DNA of 64,000 bases from Larimichthys crocea (GCF_000972845.2 NC_040022.1:17017865-17081864); one strand, 5' to 3'; shown: positions 39,488-51,214, numbered from the stretch's first letter. Numbers and translations are program-made. Notes: generated by a model from the sequence alone, not told the origin.

Positions 39488-40426
39488 GGAGGAGAGCTGG
39501 GGGTGGATATTTGACAAGTATTGGTTGACATTTTCATTATAATTACTACTTTTAACTCCCACAAATATCCTCCAATAACAGTTTTTAAAAATTGAAAAAT
39601 AGTGTCAAAAGTCATCCATCACAATCGAAATAACAAAACCAAATCAGGAACCTCAGTTATAGAGAGCATTGAGGACACTGTCTGACACTTAAAAGGCTTT
39701 CTGACAGACTTCAGGCTCCACTTGAATGGTTTATTAAAATCAATTCTCAGCTAATACACTGCATACATAAATAAACATTAGGTATTATGTATAAATAAAT
39801 AAATTCCTGCCTTTCAGTGGGAGCACAACATACATAAATATTCATAAACACACAGCTGCTGAATGACATTATAAGGCGGTCCAGTGCAGTGACTGTTTGG
39901 AGTTGGCTGATGAACAGTGATTGCTATTATGTGATTAAGTGATTACTAACTTCTAACCTCTCTCTCTCACACACACACACATACACACACATATGTACAT
40001 GTCAGACTGGTGACACACCTCATCAAACAGTGGTCTGTTATAAGTGGTGCTGACACGTGTGTTTGTGTGTCTGAGTGTGCGCCTGTATTCATAATCATAC
40101 CCGTGTGTGTGTGTCACTGCCTTCACAGCATGTGGCGGTGGTCTGGTTTCCGCTCAGAGGGCTGTGAAGTGGCCTGATGAAAGCTCACACACGGAGGTGG
40201 AGAGACGAGCCTGATCTCCTGTCGTGACCGCAACACTCAAAGTGGCTGGACGGCAGAACTTCCCGGCCTACCGCAGATTTTTAACAGTGACGAGATAGTT
40301 GGCCAAGTGTTTGGACGCAATGTCATGGTAATTAGCTCTTTTTTTTATTTTTTATGTCTGGACACTGCCAAGAGCGAGAGGACGAACACAACAAAAACAA
40401 GACCTTATTCACACTTTATTTTCACA

Positions 40427-40650
40427 CCCACCTGTCAATTAAAGCGGCCATGCTCTTAATTATGCATACCTTTATTAGCTATTAGCTAGAAATTAGACCA
40501 AAAATGTTTTTTGTACCAGGCTGTAAACATGTTTATTTCTGCTGTGAAGTGAACATTAGCGAGATTTGTTCTGTAGCCAGCGTCAAGTAGCTGGTGGAGG
40601 AACTGCAGTTTTTTGGTACTTTGTGTTGGATTTATTTCAAAGCCACAGTG
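40427..40650 (+). repeat. Interspersed repeat (family C), shorter copy
   Basis: CACCTGTCAATTAAAGCGGC, TTATGCATACC, TTTTTTGTACCAGGCTGTAA and TTCTGTAGCCAGCGTCAAGT align by eye with the 13741 copy. Confidence 0.45.
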
Positions 40651-41315
40651 GGTTGTTGATATCCTGACCTTTAGTCCATCGTATGGATCGGGTGCCAAAA
40701 CTACTGGACACTTAATTTCTCATAATGCAATGTATTATTGTCTTTGCTCATTCTTTTGTTTTTGACATATTGGATGGATAGTAGAGGAAAGTAGAGGACA
40801 ACCCAAGATAGTTGTATGACGACAGTTGTTTGACTGAGGGTTAAAACTGTGTATTGACAATATAATGCTACATTAAATTTGGGTTTAGTTACCTTTACCA
40901 AGTATCTTTGATTAATGTGAGCCGTACACATTTTCTTATTTTCCAGATCTTTTTTTCAGATATATCAGAGCTTTCAGAAAAATCCAACTTTCTCTGTCAA
41001 AATGACAACCTATATTTTGATGTGAACGATGTTTACACGCTGGAATATCATAATAACGATAACTCCAATATGACCAATGATGAACACAGTATTCAACCCC
41101 TGACTGGTAAACACGTCTGTCTTTCACATGCAGGCTTTCTGCAATAATGTCGAAGCCCAACCCGAAATAACCCTAATGACATCATGGAGGTATAAATATT
41201 GTATTCTTTTGATGCTATCAAAAGTTGACATTTTCCCACCTGACACACAGTGACTGTAATATTGTATCTCATACCCCAGATGAAAATATTTCCATACGGT
41301 GCAGGGGTCACCGAA

Positions 41316-41462
41316 TGCTTTGATGAGTATGAAAATGACATGAATCATGTGCTGTGACCTTCACAGTCACCAGATCTCAATTCCATTCATTACCTATGGG
41401 AGATCCTATGGAAGCGCTCTCCACCCTTATTATCAAAACGCCAAATGAGGGACACTTTTGGA
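41316..41462 (+). pseudogene. Tc1/mariner-like transposase C-terminal remnant
   Basis: The plus-strand frame from 41316 reads CFDEYENDMNHVL, stop, PSQSPDLNSIHYLWEIL, then WKRSPPLLSKRQMRDTFG. PSQSPDLN-x-I-x-x-LWEIL is the C-terminal DDE signature block of IS630/Tc1/mariner transposases (usually SPDLNPIE-x-LW). The TGA stands where Trp is expected, so the copy is dead. No catalytic upstream domain is recognisable. The sequence is interrupted by another repeat at 41478-41763 and seems to resume at about 41764-41795. Confidence 0.7.
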
Positions 41463-41477
41463 AAAAAAAAATGGTGT

Positions 41478-41763
41478 AGAACGGCCACAACTTGTCAGTC
41501 AACTATTAATTCAATTGCCAACAATTTTGATAATTGATTAATTGGTTTAAGTAAATGTTTTCTGGCTTCTTTTATTCTCTGTGACAGTAACTGAATATCT
41601 TTGGGTTGTGGACAAAGTAAGACATTTTCCCCCTTTACCGTGATCAACATTTGTTACCATTTTCTGACATTTAACGGCCCAAACAACATCAATCAATCAA
41701 TTAATCGAGAAAATGATCGACAGATTGATTGATAATGAAAATAATCAATAGTTGTAACTCCAG
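41478..41763 (+). mobile_element. hAT-like non-autonomous repeat (family D), inserted in the Tc1 remnant
   Basis: This is a 286-bp copy of a fish repeat with ends resembling AGGGCTGCAAC and its complement. Inside it has recognisable segments such as TCTTTGGGTTGTGGAC, TTTTCTGACATTTAA and ATTAATCGAGAAAATGATCG. It is flanked by AATGGTGT (41470-41477) and AATGGCGT (41764-41771), an 8-bp target duplication with one mismatch, as expected for hAT elements. Other copies lie at about 19962-20104, 24236-24445, 36852-36955 and 46290-47015. Confidence 0.6.
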
Positions 41764-42337
41764 AATGGCGTTCATCCCTCCACTAGAGTTGAATATGTTG
41801 GTTTGTCCTCTGATTTGTCTCCCGTCTGTGCGCTTATGTGATTTAGTGCTCCAGTATCTGAGGCTAGCACAGTGATAAATGTGAATGTTAGCCTGAGGGA
41901 TAATTTTTAACTCTTGATCTCAGTTCAGTGATAGTATGAATTGATAATACGCAGTATGCATACCTAACTGATTGTACCAATGAATCATTCATATAATCAT
42001 GCTACTTTCTATTCTGGGACTAGGAACATGCGTCTGTTGTGTTTAAATTCACCACCCTCGCTTCTCACCTTTACAGAGACATCACCATCTGCAGTGACAC
42101 ACACTCCACTGTACTCCCTCTTCTCTTATCCTCCTCGTATGCTGCTCAGATCTTCAATTTTTTTTCTCCCACATTTCCTTACACCTCTCTTCTCACCACT
42201 CACCTCCATCCTTCACCAGCATCCGTGTCTGACTCATTACAATACAAGCCCCCTTCAAAATGCAGAACTCTCACCTCCCCGTCTCTCCTATTTGCTTCAT
42301 TCTCACCCTCTTTTCACTCATCTTTCTCTCCCTCTCC

Positions 42338-42347
<10 letters not shown>

Positions 42348-42371
<24 letters not shown>
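42348..42371 (+). repeat. (AC)12 after a CT-rich tract
   Basis: A perfect (AC)n run directly following a (CT)n-rich stretch. Confidence 0.9.
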
Positions 42372-44099
42372 TCCCCCTCTTGACCTCCCCTTTCCTCTCT
42401 CAGTCCACCCACCCTCTCGTACACTCGCGCCATCCGTTTTTTCCTTCCACAATATGTGTCTCATCCGCCTTTTATTCCTACCCCCAACTTCCTGTCTTCC
42501 TCCTTTCTCACCCCTTCCCTTCTTTTAGCTCTACAGTAATTAATTCATCCAATTTGTGCTTCTGTGGAGTGTTCTGTTCATCCACAGTCTCCTTCCTTCC
42601 TCTCCAGATTTCTCCACCCAAAAAAGATTTCTCTCCTGAATTCAATGATGTCCATCAATAAGTCACACTTCTCACACTCTTCATCCCTGCCATGACTTAG
42701 CATGACCCATCTCATTCCAGGCCACACACACACACACAGTCCCCCTTGACTAATTTGCCAGGCTCATGTCCATCATTAGCTATATCACTATTAAACAACA
42801 GTGAGCACAAAGAACCATCTGCAGGGCACAACCAGCTGTGCCATTATTATCTCCCTGCTCTATGTGTGTATGTGTGTGTGCACAGATGCCAGTATTTCAG
42901 TGCTCATACCTTTGTTTAAGCCTTTATTAACTTTTCCCAAATTGGAAGCTTTTGATGATTTTTCGGGCCTTCCTCCTTCATTTTAAGTCTGTGTGTGTGT
43001 GGGAGCGGGTGTGGAGGCCCATATCCATAATTAGGGCAGGCCAGCCACACATGGGTCTCCCCTGACACTTCCCCTCCAAGACCTAAATATTCATGAGACT
43101 CTAAACGCTTTCATGAGCTCTGTAATTATGGCCAGAAAATAGACGGAGAGAAACAAAGAGAGAAAGCGGGAGCGAGTGGGAAGCCGAGAAATGCCCTCAC
43201 ACTTTTTAAACACAGGCTGTCCCACAGTATTAGCAGATAATATCAACAGTGTTGTGCAGCTCTGCCATCCAAGCCAGAGAAGCTAGAGACCATTTAGAGT
43301 GTAATGATCTGCTGACAAGGCATTTCATTGTTTTGTGTGGACAGATTTACATTATTTTTTGTAAAAATTTGCATTGGAGCAACATCATTTCAATATGAAC
43401 AAAACTTTCCCATCATTTTTGCTGCACTAAGAGCTGCTCTGTTTGATATGGAGAGCTTACTTCAAATGTGAATGATCCTATATGATAATGTGCTAATAGG
43501 TGGGTGGATATGTGGAGGTGTAGTGTCACAGTGGCAATTCTTTTTGACAGGTGCTGGCAGAAATCACTTTAGTCCACAGTCCAAGGAGTCAAAATCAATA
43601 ATCAGTTATGGCAGGAGCCATAACTGTGATATCAAAAAAACAGATTTGCTCAGTTTATTCCCCATTCGGCTTAGACTATCTGCCAAGTAGAGCTGGGCGA
43701 AAAACCAAAAATGTACCAAGACCGACATCGTGAGTCGACCTACAAGTGATTTATCTAATTTGGCTGATGGTTTGGCTGCAGGTACGTTCAGTGAAAGATT
43801 TCCCCCAAATGACTAAGTGAGTGATCTGCTGAAAAACTACAACACCTCGACATCATTCATTCATAAGTTACTAACTCATCCTTCTTTTATACTACATACA
43901 TACAAAACAAAACAAAACAACATGCTCATGGTTACTACCGCTCCAAACAAACTATACTTTGTATAACGTGTCAGAAAAGGTGTTTCAGACACTATTTCAC
44001 AATCTGATGGTCACCTCACTGGACATACACTGGGCTTCTTAACAGGAATGGTTTATATATTTTATTTAAATGCATTTTTGCCACCGAGTACATAGTAAA

Positions 44100-44300
44100 A
44101 AAATGTGAAAAAGTCTAGATCCGTGTTTGGTTTGTCCATTCAGGGCTCCTGTGGAAACATGGCAGTTCAACATGGCAGACGCTGTGAAAGAGGACCCTGT
44201 CTCTGAAGATATAGGGGTCACAATGATTCTTATTTTCAGGTGATTATACTACTAATAAACATATTTCTGAATATTAGATTCCATTTCTGTTTGTTATAAA
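44100..44300 (+). repeat. Family B MITE-like copy
   Basis: Contains CCGTGTTTGGTTTGTCCATT, AACATGGCAGTTCAACATGG and TCTTATTTTCAGGTGATTAT. It is truncated where a family A fragment begins. Confidence 0.5.
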
Positions 44301-44425
44301 CTGGACGTTCACCTGCCTCTGTCCAAAGGCAACAAAATCTACGTACCAGCACCAAGAGAGCTCAGTAATTTTCAGATTTACTTGTGTTACCTTTGGAGAG
44401 TGCCAGGTTAGCTCCCCCTGAGTGT
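44301..44425. repeat. Family A foldback fragment
   Basis: CCTCTGTCCAAAGGCAACAA on the left and the complementary ACCTTTGGAGAGTGCC on the right form an imperfect inverted pair. This fits the foldback design of family A. It directly follows a family B copy. Confidence 0.4.
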
Positions 44426-45865
44426 ATTTCACAAAATGTAAAACTGTGTCTATGTTAACATTTTACATTATTGTGGTCATATTTTCCAGCCCTGAGGCTA
44501 TGTTTCAGTTTCTTTTTTAAAAATGGAATTGGTTAGGTTTCCCACAAACATCGCAGCACTGGGTTCATCCCATTCCTTTTAAAGCCTGAGGACAAATCTA
44601 ATATCACAGCTAATATAAAGTGCGAATATGATGTGTGCTAACCAGGCCTCAGAGCGCTGTCTGATCTATTTTGGGGTTTATAAGTAAATAGTTGGAGAAG
44701 CCAGTCAGGAATCCTGTTACAAAAACACTCTGAGATGATATGTGAGAGAGACAAGGCTTTTAAAGTGCTTTTCTCTGGCAGGAAACTCACAAAGACTGAA
44801 GCAACATCCAACCAGACATTTGTTGTTCACCAGCAGTCTTTTATAGCTGGGAATGCACCCTGTTAGTTTTCATTCCATCGCATTTTCCCAACAATTATCC
44901 CACATGTGTTTCACCCCAGCCAAAGCGATCGCATGCTTGCGTTACATGATGAGTCAAATGATTTTATCCAACTGGAAAAGCCATCATATCTCTTGGAAGC
45001 CATGAAATCACAGGCAGTGTGAGGCAGCTGATTCAGAGATGATTGTCCTGACACTGACACATAATGATGCTGCGCTGACACACACAGAAAATAGTAAAGA
45101 AACATTTCAATATTGAGGAGAAACACACACTCACTCACTCACTCAGGAAAATGGGCGCGCAAACAAAAACACGGACACTGAATCACAGCAAACTGACAAA
45201 TGAGCAAGAGCCCAGCACCTCAGACCCTGCTGTCATTTATATGTAAATGAGGACACAGCTACTCCGTCCTCACAGCCCTCTTTACTCAGAAACCTAAAAG
45301 ATGGAGCAAACTTCCGATCAGATTAGACAAGATGTCAGACGAGATGATTGGGAACGACAGGGAGCCAAACGATTTGTGACAAGGCGGGACGCAGCAAGGT
45401 GAAATGAGCCAAGATGACTGGGTTTAAGGAGCGGACATTAGCTGCAAATAAGGTCAGTTTGTCACAATATTAATGATTTCATGCTCCCTGTTGTCTCCCC
45501 CAAGGGCTTCAACTCCTCTGCTGCATCGTCAGGGCTGTGAGGAGGACTTTGGTTAGCGACCCGCTGCTGCAACCCTTCCAAAACTAACTGACGCGTGTCA
45601 CACCGGATGACAAGACGATGACAGGCAGCGTCAAGTTCGCCCTGATAAAGTGATGAGCAAGCCGAAACACAAGGAGATTTACCAGTAAGAGACTGAACTC
45701 ATGACATTCTGTATTTATCTCTGCCACTCACTGTATTGGCAGGCACCGAGAGGGAATCTGCCTATTTTACTGTAAAAAGCACTATTGCTTGAGCTGTCCT
45801 GTCATTTTAATGGCCTCTGTGAGTCACCAATACATCAGCAGCCACAAAAGACTGCCTACACACAT

Positions 45866-45867
<2 letters not shown>

Positions 45868-45904
<37 letters not shown>
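45868..45904 (+). repeat. (CA)n microsatellite
   Basis: A perfect run of about 18 units. Confidence 0.95.
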
Positions 45905-45907
<3 letters not shown>

Positions 45908-46289
45908 TATACACTGCATTCAGACACTAAGCACCTGTCAAGGGCAGGAGGAACACGTCGTCTTCCTGTTTGTTTCTCTCTGCAGCACTTGATGTCATTG
46001 ACTTTAGAGCGCAGCAGTGCATGAGAGTGCTCTTTTCCTTGAGCGACGGCTGTGTGTTTGTGTATATGAGTGTGTCTGTGTGTGTGTGTGCGTTTTTGTA
46101 GGCTCAGCAGTCTATCACTGACTTAACAAAAAGATGCTGAATTTAAATTCATTCCCACTCCATCTGCCGGTGCAAGACGCATACATTTACATGGTTGTCC
46201 AAGGACAGAGGGATATAGATGACTATGTCGATAGTGAACTAGACAGACAGAAAGACTGACATGCATATATTAGTTATCTATTTTAAATA

Positions 46290-47015
46290 AAGCTGAAGCA
46301 ATTAGTCGATTGACAGAAAATTAGTCTAGTCATGCTAGAAGCTCTGTAAGGCTGCATTGAGCCCAATGCATGTTAACAATAAGCAATGTTTACCATCTTA
46401 GTTTACATTAACATTTGCTAATTAGTATTAAACTAGATGTACAGCTGGGTAGTAATCTGGTAGTAATTATAGAGAAGATAAAGTCAGTGTTCAATTGGTA
46501 CATTTCCAATAGCAGGTCAGCTGAACAAGTAAAAAAGGTTTTTAAAGGACATTCCTATTTACATACAGTATATGTGTACCACCAAATGACATCGTTCTTG
46601 ACACTAGTGGTAAATTATAGACTCATTAAAAAAAAAGCCTCACAGCTAGATGAAAAGTTCAGAGATTTCCACAACAGTCAAACGTGAGTGTATGTGTACT
46701 AAAATTTCATGGAAAATCCATCCACAAGTTGTTGAGACATTTCAGTCTGGACCAAAAATGGTGGACCGACTGACTGGCTGACTGACATTGGCATAAAGCT
46801 GCCAGCAAATCTTAAAATACCAAACATTCACTGGTTCCAGCTTCACAAATGTGAGGAATTTGCTGCTTTTTCCCTTTGGTTTGAGACACACACACAAAAA
46901 AAGCTACTTTAATGTCACTTTCAGCTCTGAGAAATCTGCGATTGACTAATTTCGTAAACAACAAAATTACCAACAATTAATCAATCATGAAAATAACTGC
47001 TAGTTGCAAATCTAG
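46290..47015 (+). mobile_element. Family D hAT-like repeat interrupted by another repeat
   Basis: The copy starts AATTAGTCGATTGACAGAAA at about 46300, breaks off, and resumes near 46808 with TACCAAACATTCACTGGTTC. It ends around GAAAATAACTGCTAGTTGCA near 47010. The gap (46329-46800) is a separate repeat (family E). The call rests on resemblance to the other copies in this window and to a repeat family known from acanthomorph genomes. Confidence 0.5.
46329..46800 (+). repeat. Family E interspersed repeat nested in family D copy
   Basis: It begins with GCTCTGTAAGGCTGCATTGA, has ACATTTGCTAATTAG in the middle, and ends with TTGTTGAGACATTTCAGTCT and a GGACCGACTGACTGG run. This is a common fish interspersed repeat. 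A shorter copy lies at 24078-24190. Boundaries are approximate. Confidence 0.5.
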
Positions 47016-48025
47016 TTAGGTGCACTGATAGAATTAGACTTTGCGAAGGCAAGATGTGACTCTCGCCATTAAACACACAGCACTCTGATCTATTTTGTGC
47101 CTTGATTTAGTCTAATTTGAAGCTTCGCAGAATCAGATCTTTGAGCCTGCTTCCTGTAAGAGCCTGTTTCCTGTGGTTCTCTGCTGTGACACACAAACAC
47201 AGCGGGGGAGGTGGAGAAATAAAGTAATTAAAAATAATGATGGCTGATAGAAAGCAGCTCATAACGACAACGAAAATGCTGTCTGTCTTGTCACCAAATC
47301 ACCTTGTGTGTCACTGACTGATGGGCACAGTGACACACTGGGCACTGAGCAGAATTCAGATGAGCAATATATCCGGCAACCGGCAAGAAATGGATCTGAA
47401 ATCTAATTTAATATTCAACTTTGTGACCAAGATGTTGATTAATTGATGTGCAATAACACTGAGTCAACTCCTGGGCGGCTGTTGCCTTTGTGAACTACTC
47501 GGAAAAGTCACCCATCACTGCATTTAAATTAGTACACTGACATCACTGGCACCTTTCTGTACGGGGGGGTTACTCCAACAGGCTTCAGGCTGAACTTCCT
47601 CTTTCTCAGTGTGAGGATTTTTACCAGTCTACACATAATGCCAGGCAGTATCTGTTTAAGTAGCAGTGACAGTGTGTGATAAGACACAGCCAAGTTAAAA
47701 AAGCCTTATCTGGCCTACGAGCTGAATCCCATCTGCCTTTCTCCTCACACTGACTCATAATGCTGCTTATTAGTCCCTCTGGAGGGATAAAGGAGACAAG
47801 GGGAGATTTTTAAAAAGGGGAGGGAAAAAGCAGGAAGTAAGGACAGAAAGAAAAAAAGGATTAAAAGTGTGAGAGAGAGAGAGAACTGAGCAAAGGAGGG
47901 GAGAGAAAAATGCAAAGAATGTACAACAAAACTAGAAACAGCTTTATTTTATGGAGCGAAAATTAAGTGTGCGCACAAGCGCTGACAACTGCAGGTGTTA
48001 AACAGGTTAAAAAAAATAAATGCTT

Positions 48026-48500
48026 GGAGGTGTAAGAGCTGAAATCAGTGAAAGTGTATTTGCTGAAAGCATTTGAAATGTTTATTTGAAGTGTAATCCC
48101 CGTAGCAAGTTGAGTGTGTCAGCACTGGTGACACACTGTTGGGACATAGATTTGATGATTAAATAGTGAGAGCTTCTTAGCTGAAGTGTAAAAAATGAAA
48201 GCATTGAAAGTGTCATTGAAAGAGTAACAGGTGAAAGCAGGTGAGTTGAACTGAACTGTCCTGAAAGTTCAGCAAAATCAGTCAAAGCTGAAGCGGCAGA
48301 GATAGTTTAGAAGAAGTGCACTGTAAATACTGTAGTTAAAGTTGAAGTGTCGGTTAATATGTGAGGTGTCCGCAGTTCAAATATTTGAGCTGGCTTTTGA
48401 AAGTATAAAAAATGCGTTTACAGTTTTTATGTGTAGAGGCTGAAATCAGTTGATAATCTAAGTTGAGGCATCAGATGTAGCTGAAAACAGTTGAAGCGTC
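48026..48500 (+). repeat. Degenerate short-period repeat rich in GAAAGTG / GAAGTGT / CAGTTGAAG
   Basis: Many loose copies of GCTGAAAGTGT/TTGAAGTGTC-like units occur in a row without a fixed period, for example TGAAAGCATTGAAAGTGTCA and AAGTTGAAGTGTCGG. The reverse complement of the same pattern lies at 51215-51440. The ORF at 48082-48285 is a by-product. Confidence 0.5.
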
Positions 48501-49928
48501 GGTAAGGAAAGGAGAACATGCACGCACAGCGAGGGGGAGAACAGTTGAGAAAAATGTGGGGAAGTATGAAAAAACTGAAAAGTTGCTGCGAATTCAAAGA
48601 AAGAAAGAAGAGTTGGGAACCAGGAAGGCTGAGGTAGACAATGAAATATAACAAAAATGAGACACAGCCGGTGAAGGGAGTCACTGGTGAGCGGCCCAAT
48701 CTCCCATAGTGACTGGCTGGTTGGATGGAGCAGACAGATAAATGAGCCTCTGTCACCATTACAATGCTCCATACTCTCCTCCTCATCCGTCTCTCCATTC
48801 CTCCATCTCTCCCCCCACCTCCCATATCTCGACAGGTCATCCATCAACCGGCAGACTCCACCCACCCACATGCGCACACTTCTTCTTTTTTTTTCTTTTT
48901 TTTTGTCTGTTACTTGTTAGCAAACCAAATGAAGCAATGCTGCACCTGCTACATGTGAGGAGGGAGGAGTGGCCCCCTGTTTTTGTAGCTCCTATTTCAA
49001 CTGTATTTTTTTGTTCCCTGGCCTCCTCTTCTTACACCCCCATCCTCATCCTCATCCTCCTCCTCCTCCTCTCTCCTCATCCTCTGCTCTTCTTTTACAC
49101 TCAATCCCTCTCTACTCTGCTTTCCTCTCCACCCCTCCCAGCTCTTACCACCTGCTCTCCATTTTCCACGTCCTTGTCACCTTACCCTATCTCAGCTGAG
49201 TAAAGGTCAAGGTGTAGTCACACAGAGAATGGATCACTCACAGAGTACTGTAAGAACGGTCACTGACAAAAAAGTAATCTAGTTGGTATTTGAGTATTAG
49301 AGTAACACTTCCTGTGGCACTTATTAAGCATCCCAGGCTTCCACAAACAGCCAATACTCATTCACCCCTTTATTAGACAGTGTTTGATGGTGCGATTCAT
49401 CCACAGCTCAGTGGTTTACAACCTGAATGTCACAAAATATTATTAGATATCTTGGTTTGGACTTTTTCTAATATTTGCTCTTTTATTGTGAAATATTTTT
49501 CAGAGTTTTATTTCTTTACAGCATTAAAAACTCTTTGAATGAATCAATCCAAGTGGGAAACCCCAGTTCTTATGGTTGAACTACAACTACAACACAGACA
49601 AGGGATAACAAGTAGAGATGCTTCATTTTAAAACAGACATATGAGCATTACAGGTTGGAAAACATGTGTAGTTTAAAAAAAAAATCCCCCAAAATTAAAA
49701 ATTAAAAAAAATGGAAAACGAGATGGAAAACCAGTATGAGCACCAGGTGTAACCATGTGAACATGCACGTACAGGTACGCTGTGCGAGCATTTCTAATGT
49801 TAAGTTGGGAGAACTTAACACAACAGGGGACAAACTGAAAGTAACCCTCGATATAATGAGATGATTTAAATCCATATGATGGACTGAAGATACTTCTTTA
49901 AAGGAAAACATTCTGCTCGCTTACCTAC

Positions 49929-49962
<34 letters not shown>
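49929..49962 (+). repeat. (CA)17 next to the putative spsb4 first exon
   Basis: Perfect run. On the minus strand it lies between two possible splice donors (50021 and 49924), so it is intronic if the stronger upstream donor is used. Confidence 0.95.
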
Positions 49963-49964
<2 letters not shown>

Positions 49965-50021
49965 ACCTCCTGCTCCAAACCCTGTGGTCAGCCCATCCGG
50001 TGTAAACAGAGAAACACTCAC

Positions 50022-50230
50022 CGAGCACAAACTCTCCAAAACGGCACTTTTCTGTGAAGATTTCAGCGTGAAGCCAAAATGAACCGAGGCCTCTCGTCTT
50101 CTCCGCCGATGACAACAGCGTTATTCCGGCGTTGTTACATGTGTCTCGGCGATGTAGTGACGGTTTCTTTGTTGCAGTAAACAGCAGCTCGATACATCCA
50201 GGCAGCCGGAGTCCCGATGCTGAGTGTCCA
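50022..50230 (-). other. spsb4: Putative non-coding first exon of spsb4
   Basis: A CpG-rich block on the minus strand ends in a near-consensus splice donor, CTCG|GTGAGT, with GT at 50021-50020. A second possible donor, GTAG|GTAAGC, lies at 49924-49923. The block sits downstream of two CCAAT boxes in minus orientation. The nearest minus-strand gene that needs an upstream non-coding exon is spsb4. Exon boundaries and the link to spsb4 are inferred, and the transcription start is only approximate. The open frame across 49921-50292 runs into the (CA)n tract and has no recognisable domain. Confidence 0.45.
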
Positions 50231-50249
50231 TTTACTCCGCACAGCGAGC

Positions 50250-50305
50250 GCTGATTGGTCGCTTCCACCACAACACTGCATTCGGCTCTCACTCTATTGG
50301 CTCAG
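50250..50305 (-). promoter_or_regulatory. Putative spsb4 promoter with two CCAAT boxes
   Basis: Two NF-Y-type motifs are readable on the minus strand: GACCAATCAG (plus strand ctgattggtc, 50251-50260) and GAGCCAATAG (plus strand ctattggctc, about 50294-50303), roughly 42 bp apart. They lie just upstream of the CpG-rich block with a strong donor, and no TATA box is evident. This pattern fits a TATA-less CpG promoter firing on the minus strand. Assignment to spsb4 rests on position only. Confidence 0.5.
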
Positions 50306-50383
50306 GATCGGATGGTGCGTTCAGTGGCCCCTCGTAAACTTGGTTTGCCTTTGTACCAATTTTATAGAGCTATACAAAAATAA

Positions 50384-50467
50384 TACCACTACTACTACTA
50401 CCACTATTACTACTACTACTACTACCACTACTACTACTACAGCTGTTACTACTACTACTACCACTAT

Positions 50468-50500
<33 letters not shown>

Positions 50501-50662
50501 CACTACTACTACTACTATTACTATTACTACTACCACTATTACTACTACTACTACTACTACTACTACTACCACTACTACTACCACAATTACTACTACTACT
50601 ATTACTACTACTACCACTACTACTACTACTATTACTACTACTACTACTACTACTACTACTAC
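50384..50662 (+). repeat. Long imperfect (ACT)n trinucleotide array
   Basis: About 279 bp of ACT/ACC/ATT triplets lie next to the putative spsb4 promoter, upstream of it on the minus strand. It creates spurious poly-Thr and poly-Val frames on the two strands. Confidence 0.95.
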
Positions 50663-50927
50663 AGCAGCTACTATTGACGACAATGATAAAAAAAATAATA
50701 TTTTTTAAAAATCCAGCTGACTTAGAGGCAGTGTTTTTGAACTATCGTGCTCCACTATATCAGTTTTATTATTTTATGTCATCATTTTATGTTTTCCTTT
50801 TAAGAAAATGTAATGTCTGTTTTCATATTCCCATTGCTATTATTTTATCAAATTGTATTATTTCCCTTGATTTTCAGTGCAGACGAGTCAACAGCAGTTC
50901 CACTGCTTTAATTCCTTACTCTCCAGT

Positions 50928-51182
50928 GTCCAGTGTGTAAGGTTTAGGAGTATATCTACAGTGATAATATCCACAGTGAGAGCGGGTTCTCTTCCATGGA
51001 GTCTGCCATACTGAACTGCCATTTTTTTCTACAGTAGCCCAGAACAGACAAACCAAACACTGATCTCACAGCCAGAGTTTTTGTTACATGATTGAAAGGA
51101 GAGGGTGAGGCTTGGGAGAGTATTCAATTATTTGCAGTCTGTAACTTTACTGCTAGGTGCAACTGAATCCTACACACTGGAC
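50928..51182 (-). mobile_element. MITE-like element (family B) with terminal inverted repeats
   Basis: The left end GTCCAGTGTGTAAGG and right end (complement GTCCAGTGTGTAGG) form about 14-bp terminal inverted repeats around 255 bp of non-coding DNA. The internal segment CTACAGTAGCCCAGAACAGA then CAAACCAAACACTG is the complement of TTTGGTTTGTCC-type sequence in the copies at 29697, 34752 and 44100. Confidence 0.65.
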
Positions 51183-51214
51183 CTCTAACTGAGAGTTTAT
51201 CTGTCTATGGTGAT

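Larger units (their letters stand above)
17321..50021 (-). other. Long spsb4 first intron (no other gene seen)
   Basis: About 32.7 kb lies between the acceptor of the spsb4 coding exon and the donor of the putative first exon. No ORF here resembles a known host protein. Most longer ORFs are translations of (CA)n, (GA)n or CT-rich DNA. The stretch contains more than 15 microsatellites, at least five interspersed repeat families, a dead Tc1/mariner fragment at 41.3 kb, and a CpG-rich patch at 25.4-26.4 kb that could be an alternative promoter. It is an intron only if exon 1 is correctly assigned. Confidence 0.45.

Noticed and set aside
41980..42661. Three overlapping open frames of 114-182 residues
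   Set aside because: CT-rich block with (AC)n. All three frames are open because stops are rare in pyrimidine-rich DNA.
48427..49203. Long open frames on both strands
   Set aside because: A purine/pyrimidine-biased tract gives frames on both strands; no homology recognised.
49921..50292. 123-residue minus-strand frame over the putative spsb4 first exon
   Set aside because: It reads through strong splice donors into a (CA)n tract. No SPSB-like or other domain. Treated as a non-coding exon.
50217..50708. 163-residue Thr-rich frame and 120-residue Val-rich frame on the opposite strand
   Set aside because: Both are direct translations of the (ACT)n array with short random flanks; no domain, no codon pattern of a gene.
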